This document shows, one piece after another, positions 8,063 through 17,544 of a stretch of DNA of 44,925 bases (position 1 is its first letter; every line of letters begins with the position of its first letter). The notes below the pieces were generated by a model. It saw nothing but the letters and a program-made list of their open reading frames with translations. It was not told where the DNA came from and searched no databases. The stretch is from Acidobacteriota bacterium. GTDB taxonomy: Bacteria > Acidobacteriota > Terriglobia > Terriglobales > Acidobacteriaceae. A program made the position numbers and the translations under genes. The stretch lies in assembly GCA_021800255.1 (NCBI GenBank), contig JAJYZC010000023.1, positions 1 to 44,925 on the forward strand. Direction: 5' to 3'.

Positions 8063-9163
8063 TTACCCCTGCTTCTTGCCGGCCTGCGCCAGCATATACC
8101 GGACCGCAGCCTCCAGTTCCACGGCCGTTACGTCTTCGACCACCCCGGCTGCTCCAATTCCCATAGGCAGCACGAAGCGCCTCACTCCGCCCAGGTTTTT
8201 CTTATCGCCGGCTGTAGCCGCCACGATTCTGCCTACGCGCACCTTAAGCTCCGGCAGCGGCCCATAGCGGTAGATGAGCTTTTCCAGCCGCTCCATCTGT
8301 GCGCTGGTGATCGAACCTCTCCGCCGCGCGAGATAAAGAGCAGCCACCATGCCCCACCCCACCGCCTCGCCGTGGAGCATGGCTCTGTAACCTGTGGCCT
8401 GTTCGAGGGCGTGGCCGACGGTGTGGCCAAAGTTGAGAATCATCCGCAAGCCGCTCTCCCGCTCGTCTTTGTTCACCACGCCGGCCTTCATGCGGATGGA
8501 GGCGGCGATCACGTGCTCCAGAGCCTTCGGGTCGCGCTTGAGCACGGCGCGGGCGTGCTCTTCCATGAACCGCACCAGCGCCCGGTCGCGGATGATTCCC
8601 GCCTTCACGCTCTCCATCAGGCCGGCGCGCAGCTCCTGACTGGGCAGGGTCCCGAGCACATCGATGTCAGCAAATACCGCTCGCGGATGGTGGAAGGCGC
8701 CTACCAGGTTTTTGCCTTCGGGCAGGTTTACGCCCACCTTGCCGCCGACCGAGCTATCTACCTGCGCCAGAAACGTGGTTGGGACCTGCACATAAGAGAT
8801 TCCGCGCATGAACACGGCGGCCACAAAGCCGCCCACGTCGCCCACGATTCCGCCGCCAAAGGCGATGAGCAGCGAACCGCGGTCCGCGCCGGCGCGCACC
8901 ATCTCGCGGGTGAGCCTCTCCACGCTGGCCAGGTTCTTGTGACGTTCGCCCGCCGGCAAAAAGAGTACCACGGGAGCTTCTCCAAAAGACTGCTGCACGC
9001 AGCGTCCCCACAGCGCCCAAATCTGCGGCGAGGTGAGCACAAAAACCCGCCGGGGCAGGCGCCCTATCGCCTGCTCAATCCGCGGCGCCAGCGTTTTCAG
9101 CAACCCGCTGCCGGCAAAGACACTGTACTTGGCCGAACCTGTATCAATTCGTATGGTCTGCAC
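8063..9163 (-). CDS. aroB: 3-dehydroquinate synthase
   Basis: The 366-residue enzyme converts DAHP to 3-dehydroquinate, the second step of the shikimate pathway. Family motifs are intact: the NAD-binding stretch FGGGIVGDVGGFVA, then VPTTFLAQVDSSVGGK, and the zinc ligand regions LMESVKAG, NFGHTVGHALE and LHGEAVGWGM. The start is GTG at 9163 with GGATGG about 8 nt upstream. Length is normal for AroB. It stands alone here: no other aromatic-pathway gene is adjacent, and a short repeat remnant sits just upstream of the start. Confidence 0.95.
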   Translation of the reverse strand: MQTIRIDTGSAKYSVFAGSGLLKTLAPRIEQAIGRLPRRVFVLTSPQIWALWGRCVQQSFGEAPVVLFLPAGERHKNLASVERLTREMVRAGADRGSLLIAFGGGIVGDVGGFVAAVFMRGISYVQVPTTFLAQVDSSVGGKVGVNLPEGKNLVGAFHHPRAVFADIDVLGTLPSQELRAGLMESVKAGIIRDRALVRFMEEHARAVLKRDPKALEHVIAASIRMKAGVVNKDERESGLRMILNFGHTVGHALEQATGYRAMLHGEAVGWGMVAALYLARRRGSITSAQMERLEKLIYRYGPLPELKVRVGRIVAATAGDKKNLGGVRRFVLPMGIGAAGVVEDVTAVELEAAVRYMLAQAGKKQG

Positions 9164-9175
9164 AATAGTTCCATC

Positions 9176-9189
9176 CTATAGCGGTTTTC
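9176..9189. repeat. End remnant of the CTATAGC palindromic element
   Basis: CTATAGCGGTTTTC matches the outer end of the element at 23860 except at two positions. It lies in the divergent gap between aroB and the small ORF at 9249. Confidence 0.35.
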
Positions 9190-9248
9190 TGATTGTTGTA
9201 GAGCGGAGCGCAATCTCCGCGTTGCGTTTTCCTCGAGCCGGGCTCCCA

Positions 9249-9539
9249 GTGAGCGATTTTCTACTCGCTGAGGCGGCTGCCCAGTGCACGACCGGGGCCA
9301 GCGCCTACCTCAGCTCGCTCGTGGGCGGCCGCTACGAGTGGAGCGGGCGAGCGACGGCGGAAGGCATGTTTGCCGGCTACCGCGCCAGCGTTGCCGCTCC
9401 CGGCGTACTGACCATGGTTTCGGATTCGGTTGAGTTCTCGAGCGGAGCCGGCGGCCTGCGCCAGGCCGAAATCTCCTGCGATTACGACACCCGGCGCGGG
9501 AGGGTTGACCATTATCGCATCCAGGTTATCGGCCCATAG
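9249..9539 (+). CDS. Small hypothetical protein (96 aa)
   Basis: The GTG start at 9249 gives a 96-residue protein beginning VSDFLLAEAAAQCTTGASAY. Codon third positions are strongly GC-biased like neighbouring genes, which supports real coding. The second half alternates hydrophobic and polar residues (EISCDYDTRRGRVDHYRIQV), suggesting a small beta-sheet domain. No signal peptide or membrane helix is evident from this start. The frame stays open upstream into the aroB promoter region, so a longer form is possible. There is no strong ribosome-binding site. I recognise no family. Confidence 0.5.
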   Translation: MSDFLLAEAAAQCTTGASAYLSSLVGGRYEWSGRATAEGMFAGYRASVAAPGVLTMVSDSVEFSSGAGGLRQAEISCDYDTRRGRVDHYRIQVIGP

Positions 9540-9619
9540 ATGGCACAAAGCGCGGCCGTCGAGTTAGAGGCCGGGGGAAGAGCAGCCGCCGATCCTGCGC
9601 CGGCGCGGCGGCCTCAATC

Positions 9620-12289
9620 CTAGTGCGGGGCGGGACCGCGGACCACCTGAACAAAATCATCGGGACGCACATACTTTGCAAACGCGGCGCGGACATCATT
9701 GGCGGTCAGCGCGTAGTAGCGCCTGGCGGCCAAAACCGGCTCGTTGAGAGGAAGGCCGATCACGGCCCGGCTCAAAAGCCCTTCGGCAACCGCATCTTCG
9801 CTCGACTCGCTCAAAGGAATCTGGCGCAGCAGCAGGGCTTTGGCCTGTTGCAGCTCTGTCGGAGTCACGTCCTGAGTGCGCATCTGCCCAAGGTCGCGCT
9901 GGATCAACGCCCTAGCCTTGGACACATTCCCCGGATTGCAGCCATAGTCGATGGAATAGACGGCTCTGGTCCTGGAGGCGTCCAAACTGACACCCACGTA
10001 ATAGACGTAGCCGGTCACCTGGCGCAGGTCGTGATACAAGCGCGTGGCGTAAAACCCTCCGCCCAATACGTGGTCTCCCAACTCCAGTGGATAATAGGCG
10101 GGAGAAAAGCGGTTGAGATTCAGTTGCTCAGAAAGGGTTACCGAATCCTGCACCCTTTGCTGATCGGGCACATTCATTGCTGAAGGCTTGTTGAGCGGAA
10201 CCGCGGGCAAAGTGGTGTCAGGCTTGGGACCGGACGCCTTCCAATTTCCAAACCATCTCTCGATAACTGTCTTGGCTTCTAGCGGGGTCACGTCGCCGAC
10301 CACCACGATGGTAGTCAGGTCAGGACGGAAGGTGGACGAGTGAAAACTCTTCACATCGCTGAGGGTAACTTTGCTCACGGTCGCCGGTGTGGCTTGGCGC
10401 AGCTCCGGATCGTTCTTGGGCAGCAATCCCAATTGCAGCGCGCGCATAGTGCGATAGCCGGGGCTTTGGAGCTGCCCAGCCAGGAACTGCTCCGTCTGCT
10501 GCTGCACGACGGTGAATGCCTTTGGCGGCAGCGCGGGATGAAGCACATTGTCGGCCAGCAACTGGACGCCGCGCGAAAAGTGCTCTTTCAAAACATCCAG
10601 CGAGAAGCTGAAGCCCGCGCTCTCGCTGGCAGCGATGTCGTCCAGGGCCTTCTGAAACGCCAGCCGGTTGAGGGTCTGGGTTCCATAGGAAAACAGCCCG
10701 TCAAGAACACTGCTCACGCCTTCCAGCCCTGGCGGCGTCTCGAGATCGTTCTGGTGCTTTACTTCGCCCACCACGGAGACGGTCGGGCTCGTCCGGTCAG
10801 TCTTCACGATCAAGCGAATGCCGTTAGGCAGCCTGGCGTCGGAGACGTGGATGTAATTTGCGGGAACTTTGAGCTGCGCCAACGGACCTGCTGCCCAGGC
10901 GGGAAGCTGCACCGGCTTTTTAGGCGCGGAAGTCACCGCTTCGGCGCCGCCGAATCCCTTGGCTGCAACCGGCTGCCCGTTTGGCGCCGGTTTGAGAATC
11001 GCGGTGATCGAGTTCTGGGCGGTCAAATACTCTTTGGCCACGCGGTCCACGTCGGCGAGCGTGACGCGCTTGATCGCCTCCACGTCCGCGTCGGGCGAGG
11101 TTCGACCCTCCGCGGCCAGCGCGTGCGACCACACATCCGCCAAGCCGGAGATGGAGTTACGGTTGAACTCCGCGGAGGCGACCTCGTTCCGTATGGCCGC
11201 CGCCACCAGGTCCGCAGGCACGCCCTTCTGCGCGTAGTTCATCAAAATATCGTGCATCTCTTTCATCGCGCCGGCAGCATCGGCAGCGGCAGGCAAAGCG
11301 ACCATGCCGTAGGCCACGCTGGCCTTGGGATAGGTCTCGGCCAAACCAAACTCCGCAGCCAGCGCCTTGCCGGCGGGAACCATGGCGTAGAGATTACCGC
11401 GCTGGCTGGCCAGCACATCGGACAAAATCTCGCTGGCCGCGTAATCTGGCGAGCTGGTTCCCGGAAAACGGTAAGCGATGAATCCGAGGAGGTAGGGCAG
11501 ATTGCTGCTGAGCGTGAAGGATTCGGATTTCACCGGTTTCAAATCGATGGCCGGCCGCTTGGGCAGCGGATGACTGGGAATATTGCCAAACAGTTTGCGG
11601 ACCTCGGCGATTGTGGAGGCGGGATCCACATCGCCTACGATGACCAGGATGGCATTGCCGGGCGTGTACCACTGGTTATAGAACTGCTTGAGCATGGCGC
11701 CGGTGGTGGCGTCGAAGGAACTCTTGGTCCCTAGCGGATCGTGCGCATAAGGAGTGCCGGCAAACATATCGCTATTGAGCCGGTTGACAAATTTGTAGAC
11801 GGGGTTGGACAGGTCGCGCGCTACTTCCTGCTCGATGGCGCCGCGTTCCTGCGCCCACTCTTGCTGGGAATCATCAATCCCGCGGAAGCACGTGGCCTGA
11901 GCCTCCAACGCCACGTTCAGATCGGCAGCCGGCACAGTAGCGTAGTACTGGGTAATGTTTTGTTGGGTGTCGGCGTCATTGTCACCGCCCAGCTCGGCAT
12001 AAATTGCGGCCGTCTGATCGGCCGTCATCCCCGTGCAACCGCGAAAGGCCATGTGCTCCTGCGCGTGGGCCATGCCGGGGAAGCCGGGCGGCGTTTCATC
12101 CCCGCCCACCAGGAGATTCGCTTCCACCGTGACCACCGGCGCCAGGGTGTTGCGAATGATGACGACCCTCATGCCGTTGGGCAGCGTGACGCGCACGGCA
12201 TGGGACTGCTCCTGCCCGCGCGCTGTATGCGTGTTTATTGCAAAGGCGGCACACAAAAGCGGCACGGCAAAAAAACGTTTTGCGCTCAT
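9620..12289 (-). CDS. M16-family zinc peptidase (insulinase/pitrilysin type), exported
   Basis: The start at 12289 is supported by GGAGAG upstream and gives a signal peptide (MSAKRFFAVPLLCAAFAINT). The 889-residue protein has the usual two M16 halves. The first holds the inverted zinc motif HAQEH (His75, Glu78, His79) with a downstream EQEVARD glutamate. The second half (from about residue 460) lacks this motif, as is normal for the inactive partner domain. It should act outside the cytoplasm on peptides or small proteins. It lies 140 nt downstream of xfp on the same strand; a functional link is not evident. Confidence 0.92.
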   Translation of the reverse strand: MSAKRFFAVPLLCAAFAINTHTARGQEQSHAVRVTLPNGMRVVIIRNTLAPVVTVEANLLVGGDETPPGFPGMAHAQEHMAFRGCTGMTADQTAAIYAELGGDNDADTQQNITQYYATVPAADLNVALEAQATCFRGIDDSQQEWAQERGAIEQEVARDLSNPVYKFVNRLNSDMFAGTPYAHDPLGTKSSFDATTGAMLKQFYNQWYTPGNAILVIVGDVDPASTIAEVRKLFGNIPSHPLPKRPAIDLKPVKSESFTLSSNLPYLLGFIAYRFPGTSSPDYAASEILSDVLASQRGNLYAMVPAGKALAAEFGLAETYPKASVAYGMVALPAAADAAGAMKEMHDILMNYAQKGVPADLVAAAIRNEVASAEFNRNSISGLADVWSHALAAEGRTSPDADVEAIKRVTLADVDRVAKEYLTAQNSITAILKPAPNGQPVAAKGFGGAEAVTSAPKKPVQLPAWAAGPLAQLKVPANYIHVSDARLPNGIRLIVKTDRTSPTVSVVGEVKHQNDLETPPGLEGVSSVLDGLFSYGTQTLNRLAFQKALDDIAASESAGFSFSLDVLKEHFSRGVQLLADNVLHPALPPKAFTVVQQQTEQFLAGQLQSPGYRTMRALQLGLLPKNDPELRQATPATVSKVTLSDVKSFHSSTFRPDLTTIVVVGDVTPLEAKTVIERWFGNWKASGPKPDTTLPAVPLNKPSAMNVPDQQRVQDSVTLSEQLNLNRFSPAYYPLELGDHVLGGGFYATRLYHDLRQVTGYVYYVGVSLDASRTRAVYSIDYGCNPGNVSKARALIQRDLGQMRTQDVTPTELQQAKALLLRQIPLSESSEDAVAEGLLSRAVIGLPLNEPVLAARRYYALTANDVRAAFAKYVRPDDFVQVVRGPAPH

Positions 12290-12429
12290 TTCCGATCTCT
12301 CCACAGCTATCCGCCCGGCGGACAAAATTGTATCGCAGCGTATTTGAACATTCAGCGGCCCGCCGAAGTTTTACGCGGCGCGGTTGGCCCTCAAAGCCCG
12401 CGCACATCCGGCAGGTCAATCAGATATTA

Positions 12430-14793
12430 TCAGACAGTTTTCCACTTCCAGTTCCGTATCTCCGGCAGGTCCTGGCCGTACTTGCAGATGTACTGCTTGT
12501 GTTCGATGAGCTTGTCTTTGAGCTGCTGCTTCAGGTAGACGCCCCTGTCGCCGGTCTGCGGTAGGCGGTCGATGGCATCCATGGCCAGGTGGAAGCGGTC
12601 CAGTTCATTCATCACCGTCATGTCGAAGGGCGTGGTGATGGTGCCCTCTTCCTTGTAGCCGCGCACGTGGATATTGCTGTGGTTGGTGCGCCGGTAGGTC
12701 AGGCGGTGAATCAGCCAGGGATAACCGTGGAAGGCGAAGATCACCGGCTTGTCGCGGGTGAAAAGCTCGTCAAATTCCATTTCGCTCAGCCCGTGCGGGT
12801 GTTCGCTCTGGGGCTGGAGCTTCATCAGGTCCACGATATTCACCACGCGCAGCTTTAGATCGGGCAGATGCTCGCGCAGGATGGAAACCGCGCCCAGGGT
12901 CTCCAGCGTGGGCACATCCCCGCAGCAGGCCATCACCGCGTCGGGCGCGTAACCCTGGTCGTTGCTGGCCCATTGCCAGATGCCGATGCCTTGCGTGCAG
13001 TGCTTGACGGCCGCGTCCATGGTCAGCCACTGCGGCGCCGGATGCTTGCCCGCGATGACCACGTTGACGTAGTGGCGGCTGCGCAGGCAATGATCCATCA
13101 CCGAGAGCAGGCAGTTGGCATCGGGGGGAAGGTACACCCGCACCACCTCGGCCTTCTTGTTCACTACGTGATCGAGGAACCCTGGGTCCTGGTGCGTGAA
13201 GCCGTTGTGGTCCTGCCGCCAGACGTGCGACGCCAGCAGATAATTCAGCGAGGCGATCCTGCGCCTCCACGGCAGGTGTGCTGTCACCTTCAACCATTTG
13301 GCGTGCTGGTTGAACATCGAATCCACGATATGGATGAACGCTTCGTAGCAGTTGAACAGCCCGTGGCGGCCGGTCAGCAGATAGCCTTCCAGCCAGCCCT
13401 CGCACTGATGCTCACTGAGCATCTCCATCACCCGTCCGTCGGGGGCGAGAAACTCGTCGTTGGGATCGGTCGCTGCCTCCCATTGGCGCTTGGTGACATC
13501 GAAGACGGCCTCCAAACCATTGGAGATGGTCTCGTCGGGGCCGAAGATTCTGAAGTTACGGCGCTCGCTGTTGAGGTGAGCCACATCGCGCAAGAACGGC
13601 CCCAGCACGTGCGTATCGCCTTTGCCCGGCGCGCCCGGCGCGGGCACGGGCTGAGCATAGTCGCGGAAGTCCGGCATGCGCAGGTCGCGCAGGAAGATGC
13701 CGCCGTTGGCGTGTGGATTCGCGCCCATGCGCCGGTCTCCGGTGGGCGCGAGCTCGGCCAGCTCCGGCTTCAGGCGTCCGCGCTCGTCAAAGAGTTCTTC
13801 GGGGCGGTAGCTCCGCATCCACTCCTCCAGCAAGCGCAGATGTTCGGGATGCACGGCCGGGTCAGACAACGGCACCTGATGCGCGTGGAAGCTGCCTTCG
13901 ACCGCGACGCCATCGACCATCTTCGGCCCTGTCCAGCCCTTCGGCGACCGCAGGACGATCATGGGCCAGCGCGGGCGGACGGTCTTGCCGTGAACGCGCG
14001 CGTCCTGCTGAATCTGTTTGATCTGCTCCACGGCCTTGTCGAGCGCGGCCGCCATAGCCTGATGCATCGGGGCTGGCTCGTGGCCCTCGACGAAGATTGG
14101 CGTCCATCCGTAGCCGCGCAGCAACTGCTCCAGTTCCTCGTGGCTGATGCGCGCCAGCACGGTGGGATTGGCGATCTTGTAGCCGTTCAGATGCAAGATG
14201 GGCAGCACCGCGCCGTCGGCGGCCGGATTGAGAAACTTGTTCGAGTGCCAGGACGTCGCCAGCGGGCCTGTCTCCGCTTCGCCGTCACCGACCACGCAGG
14301 CCACGATCAGATCGGGATTGTCCAGCACCGCCCCGAAGGAGTGGCTCAGCGAATAGCCCAGCTCGCCGCCCTCGTGGATCGATCCCGGCGTCTCCGGCGC
14401 GGCGTGGCTGGGAATTCCTCCGGGGAACGAAAACTGGATGAACAGCTTGCGCAGACCCGCTTCATCCTGACTGATGTCCGGGTAAATCTCGCTGTAAGTT
14501 CCCTCTAAATATGTATTGCCTACCACGGCCGGGCCGCCATGGCCGGGGCCGGAGACATAGATCATGTTCAAGTCATACTTCTTGATGGCCCGGTTCAAGT
14601 GGACATAGACGAAGTTTTGTCCTGGAGTTGTGCCCCAGTGCCCGAGCAGCATGTGCTTTACGTCGGTCAGTTGTAGCGGACGCTTGAGCAGCGGATTGTC
14701 GTAGAGATAAATCTGTCCAACGGAGATATAGTTAGCGGCGCGCCAGTAGGCGTCTATCTTGTGCAGCAATTCAGGCGCTAAGACTTCTTCCAT
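12430..14793 (-). CDS. xfp: Xylulose-5-phosphate/fructose-6-phosphate phosphoketolase
   Basis: The start at 14793 follows GAGGGAG. The 787-residue length is typical of Xfp. The thiamine diphosphate motif [20 protein letters not shown] lies near residues 166-185, followed by [13 protein letters not shown]-terminal [14 protein letters not shown] and C-terminal [23 protein letters not shown] are also family hallmarks. The enzyme splits xylulose 5-phosphate or fructose 6-phosphate with phosphate into acetyl phosphate plus glyceraldehyde 3-phosphate or erythrose 4-phosphate. It lies 204 nt downstream of glgP on the same strand, so glucan-derived sugar phosphates could feed it. No acetate kinase or phosphotransacetylase is in this window. 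Confidence 0.95.
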   Translation of the reverse strand: MEEVLAPELLHKIDAYWRAANYISVGQIYLYDNPLLKRPLQLTDVKHMLLGHWGTTPGQNFVYVHLNRAIKKYDLNMIYVSGPGHGGPAVVGNTYLEGTYSEIYPDISQDEAGLRKLFIQFSFPGGIPSHAAPETPGSIHEGGELGYSLSHSFGAVLDNPDLIVACVVGDGEAETGPLATSWHSNKFLNPAADGAVLPILHLNGYKIANPTVLARISHEELEQLLRGYGWTPIFVEGHEPAPMHQAMAAALDKAVEQIKQIQQDARVHGKTVRPRWPMIVLRSPKGWTGPKMVDGVAVEGSFHAHQVPLSDPAVHPEHLRLLEEWMRSYRPEELFDERGRLKPELAELAPTGDRRMGANPHANGGIFLRDLRMPDFRDYAQPVPAPGAPGKGDTHVLGPFLRDVAHLNSERRNFRIFGPDETISNGLEAVFDVTKRQWEAATDPNDEFLAPDGRVMEMLSEHQCEGWLEGYLLTGRHGLFNCYEAFIHIVDSMFNQHAKWLKVTAHLPWRRRIASLNYLLASHVWRQDHNGFTHQDPGFLDHVVNKKAEVVRVYLPPDANCLLSVMDHCLRSRHYVNVVIAGKHPAPQWLTMDAAVKHCTQGIGIWQWASNDQGYAPDAVMACCGDVPTLETLGAVSILREHLPDLKLRVVNIVDLMKLQPQSEHPHGLSEMEFDELFTRDKPVIFAFHGYPWLIHRLTYRRTNHSNIHVRGYKEEGTITTPFDMTVMNELDRFHLAMDAIDRLPQTGDRGVYLKQQLKDKLIEHKQYICKYGQDLPEIRNWKWKTV

Positions 14794-14997
14794 GACTCCC
14801 TCCCTCGTTTTCAGCCCCGGTTCTCTGACGGGGCGATTGGAGCAACTGCCCATCGCCATTTTGCTGCGATGAACGGCTGCCTTTCAGCGGAAGGCGGCGC
14901 CGGCGGTCAGCGCCGCAACCGATTCGAATGGGGAAGCTGGCATCTTAGAATGATTGCGGTGCGCGTACGATCATTTTCTCAGCCAATTGCCGTCAAT

Positions 14998-17544
14998 TCA
15001 ACGTTGCCACAAAATCTGTGCGGTTTCGAGTGGAACCGCGACCCCCTCGCGGTACGGCGTTACCCGCACAGTGTAGTCCGAGGCCGGCCTCTCCGGCTTT
15101 ACCGCGAGGCGGTACGGATAACTGCCACTCTCGCTCCTCGATTTCCGCCCCTGCTGCATCGCCAGGCGAACCGGCTCTTGGCCGACGGCGCCGTCGGCGT
15201 AGAGCTCTACACGCACCTCGTCCGGTTTGAGATCGCCGAGGTAAACCTCAGCTTCAAAGACATGCTGCGTTTGGCCGCTTGTGACCGTTACCGTTCCAAA
15301 CCGCACCTGGCTCCATTTCTGTTCCACTGTCTGCTGCCATTCGGCGATCTTCCGGCCCACGGCTCCGGAGCGGGCAACCCTAGCGCGATAGGACGCAGCC
15401 GCAGGCAGATAATACCGCTCGCTGTACTCGCGCACCGCGCGATTGGCGGAAAAACGCGGCGCCAACCGCGCCATACTCTCCCTCATGCGCGCCATCCAGG
15501 CCAGAGGAATGTTCTGTTCGTTGCGAGTGTAGAACTGGGGCACGACTTCCCTCTCCAGCAGGTCATAGAGGGCGTTGGCTTCGGCGGCATCCCAGGCCGG
15601 GTCGTCGCCGTGCTCCCGGCCATCGCCCAGCGCCCATCCGACCTCCGGCGTGTAGGCTTCCGCCCACCAGCCGTCCAGCTCGGAAAGATTGATGCCGCCG
15701 TTGACGAGCACCTTCATGCCGCTGGTCCCGCAGGCCTCCCACGGCCGGCGCGGCGTGTTGATCCACACGTCCACACCCTGCACCAGGTGTTCGGTGAGCG
15801 CCATATCGTAGTCGCTGAGAAAGACCGCATGAGGGCGCACGCGGGGATCGCGGATGAATTGGATCCACTGCTGGATCAAAGCCTGGCCTGCCTGGTCGGC
15901 AGGATGCGCCTTGCCCGCGATGATGAGCTGCACCGGGCGCTCAGAGTTGGTGAGAATGCGCACCAGCCGCTCGGGATCGTGGAGCAGCAGGTTAGGGCGC
16001 TTGTAGGTGGCGAAGCGGCGCGCAAAGCCCAGCGTGAGGACGTGCGGATCGAAGATATGTTTTGCACGCTCGATCCGTTCGGACGCGGCGCCCGCAGAAG
16101 CCAGCATCAACGAGTGGCGCTGGCGCACATATTCGACCAGCGACGCCCTGGCCGCATTGCGGTATTGCCAGAGTCTCGCGTCAGGGACGCGGCGAATATC
16201 GTGCTCCAGGGCTTCGGTGGGTCCCAGCCAGCGGTCCTTGCCGCAGCTTTCCATCCACAGGCTGTCAGACCCCACCGAGTCCCAGCTTGGCACGTGCACC
16301 CCGTTGGTCACATATCCGACCGGCACCTCGGCTTCCGGCCAGCGCGGAAAGAGCGACTGAAAGATATGCCGGCTGACCTGGCCGTGCAAGCGGCTCACGC
16401 CATTCACCGCGCCGCTGCCCCGGATGGCGAGGTAGGCCATATTGAAGTCTTCGCCGCCATCGTTCGAGTTCTGCCGCCCCAGCGCCAGCAGATCGTCAAA
16501 TGAAATATCCAGCTTTTGCTCCGCGTAGTTGCGCAGATATTGCTCGATGAGGGCAGGAGAGAAGCGGTCAAAGCCGGCCGGCACCGCCGTGTGCGTGGTA
16601 AAGAGATTCCCTGCCCTGGTGGCCGCCAGCGCAGTCTGGAACGGCTGCCCGGTTTCTTCCATGAACGCCCGCGCCCGCTCCAAAACCGCCAGCGCCGCGT
16701 GACCTTCGTTCAGGTGGCACACGTCGGGCTGAATCCCCAGCGCGCGCAGCAGCCGCCAGCCGCCAATGCCGAGCAGGATCTCCTGCTCCAGGCGCAGTTC
16801 CGGACCGCCTCCGTAAAGCTCGCTGGTAATGGTGCGGTGCGGAGGATAGTTCGCCGGGTCATTGCTGTCGAGCAGGAAGAGCTTGACCCGGCCGACCTGC
16901 ACCTGCCAGGCGCGCAGCCACACGATATAGCCGGGCAGCGCGATCTCCAATCGCAGCCACTCCCCGTCGGGCTGGCGCAGCGGGGTAATGGGCAACTGGC
17001 CGGGATCGTTGTACGGAAACAGAGCTCGCTGTACACCCTCCCTGTCGATCACCTGGCGAAAATAGCCCTGCTGATACAGCAGGCCCACGCCCACCACCGG
17101 CACACCCAGATCGCTGGCGGCCTTGAGCTGATCCCCGGCCACGTTGCCGAGACCGCCTGAATAGATGGGCAAAGCCTCGCTCAACATGAACTCCATGCTG
17201 AAATACGCGACCGCTCTCAGCGCATCTGGCGCATGGTTCTGCTGGAACCATGCCGGCGCCTGCGCCGCTTTGCGCCGTCCCTCAAGCAAGCCGTCCAGTT
17301 TCTTGCGGAATTCGGGATCGCCCAGGGCACGCTCGAGCTTGGCCCGCGAAACCGTCTGTAAAACCACCCAGGGATTCGCGACCTGCTCCCACAAGTCCGG
17401 ATCAAGCTGCCGCCACAAGTCATCGGTGGCGTGGTTCCACGACCAGCGCATATCCAAGGCCAGCTCCAGGAGCGATTCCATGCCCTCGATTCCAGCAGCA
17501 AACCGGATGGAACGCGGCTGGCTTCCCCGTTTTCGATTACTCAT
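14998..17544 (-). CDS. glgP: Alpha-glucan (glycogen) phosphorylase, DUF3417 type
   Basis: The ATG at 17544 shares its A with the pgm stop codon (TGATG) and is served by GGAGG inside the end of pgm. The 848-residue protein has the N-terminal DUF3417 region (SLLELALDMRWSWNHATDDL), then the phosphorylase core. The pyridoxal-phosphate lysine is Lys611 in GTSGMKVLVNGG, and EFMLSEALPIYSGGLGNVAGD is also conserved. The final ~100 residues look like a beta-sandwich, reminiscent of alpha-glucan enzymes. It releases glucose 1-phosphate from glycogen or maltodextrin, which pgm then converts to glucose 6-phosphate. Confidence 0.93.
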   Translation of the reverse strand: MSNRKRGSQPRSIRFAAGIEGMESLLELALDMRWSWNHATDDLWRQLDPDLWEQVANPWVVLQTVSRAKLERALGDPEFRKKLDGLLEGRRKAAQAPAWFQQNHAPDALRAVAYFSMEFMLSEALPIYSGGLGNVAGDQLKAASDLGVPVVGVGLLYQQGYFRQVIDREGVQRALFPYNDPGQLPITPLRQPDGEWLRLEIALPGYIVWLRAWQVQVGRVKLFLLDSNDPANYPPHRTITSELYGGGPELRLEQEILLGIGGWRLLRALGIQPDVCHLNEGHAALAVLERARAFMEETGQPFQTALAATRAGNLFTTHTAVPAGFDRFSPALIEQYLRNYAEQKLDISFDDLLALGRQNSNDGGEDFNMAYLAIRGSGAVNGVSRLHGQVSRHIFQSLFPRWPEAEVPVGYVTNGVHVPSWDSVGSDSLWMESCGKDRWLGPTEALEHDIRRVPDARLWQYRNAARASLVEYVRQRHSLMLASAGAASERIERAKHIFDPHVLTLGFARRFATYKRPNLLLHDPERLVRILTNSERPVQLIIAGKAHPADQAGQALIQQWIQFIRDPRVRPHAVFLSDYDMALTEHLVQGVDVWINTPRRPWEACGTSGMKVLVNGGINLSELDGWWAEAYTPEVGWALGDGREHGDDPAWDAAEANALYDLLEREVVPQFYTRNEQNIPLAWMARMRESMARLAPRFSANRAVREYSERYYLPAAASYRARVARSGAVGRKIAEWQQTVEQKWSQVRFGTVTVTSGQTQHVFEAEVYLGDLKPDEVRVELYADGAVGQEPVRLAMQQGRKSRSESGSYPYRLAVKPERPASDYTVRVTPYREGVAVPLETAQILWQR

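Noticed and set aside
10340..11734. Plus-strand open frame opposite the M16 peptidase gene
   Set aside because: Shadow frame; the minus-strand product has the zinc motif and a signal peptide.
12868..14508. Long plus-strand open frame opposite xfp
   Set aside because: Antisense shadow of phosphoketolase; no start signal and no recognisable domain.
14869..16503. Plus-strand open frame opposite glgP
   Set aside because: Antisense of a gene with all catalytic motifs; composition typical of shadow frames.
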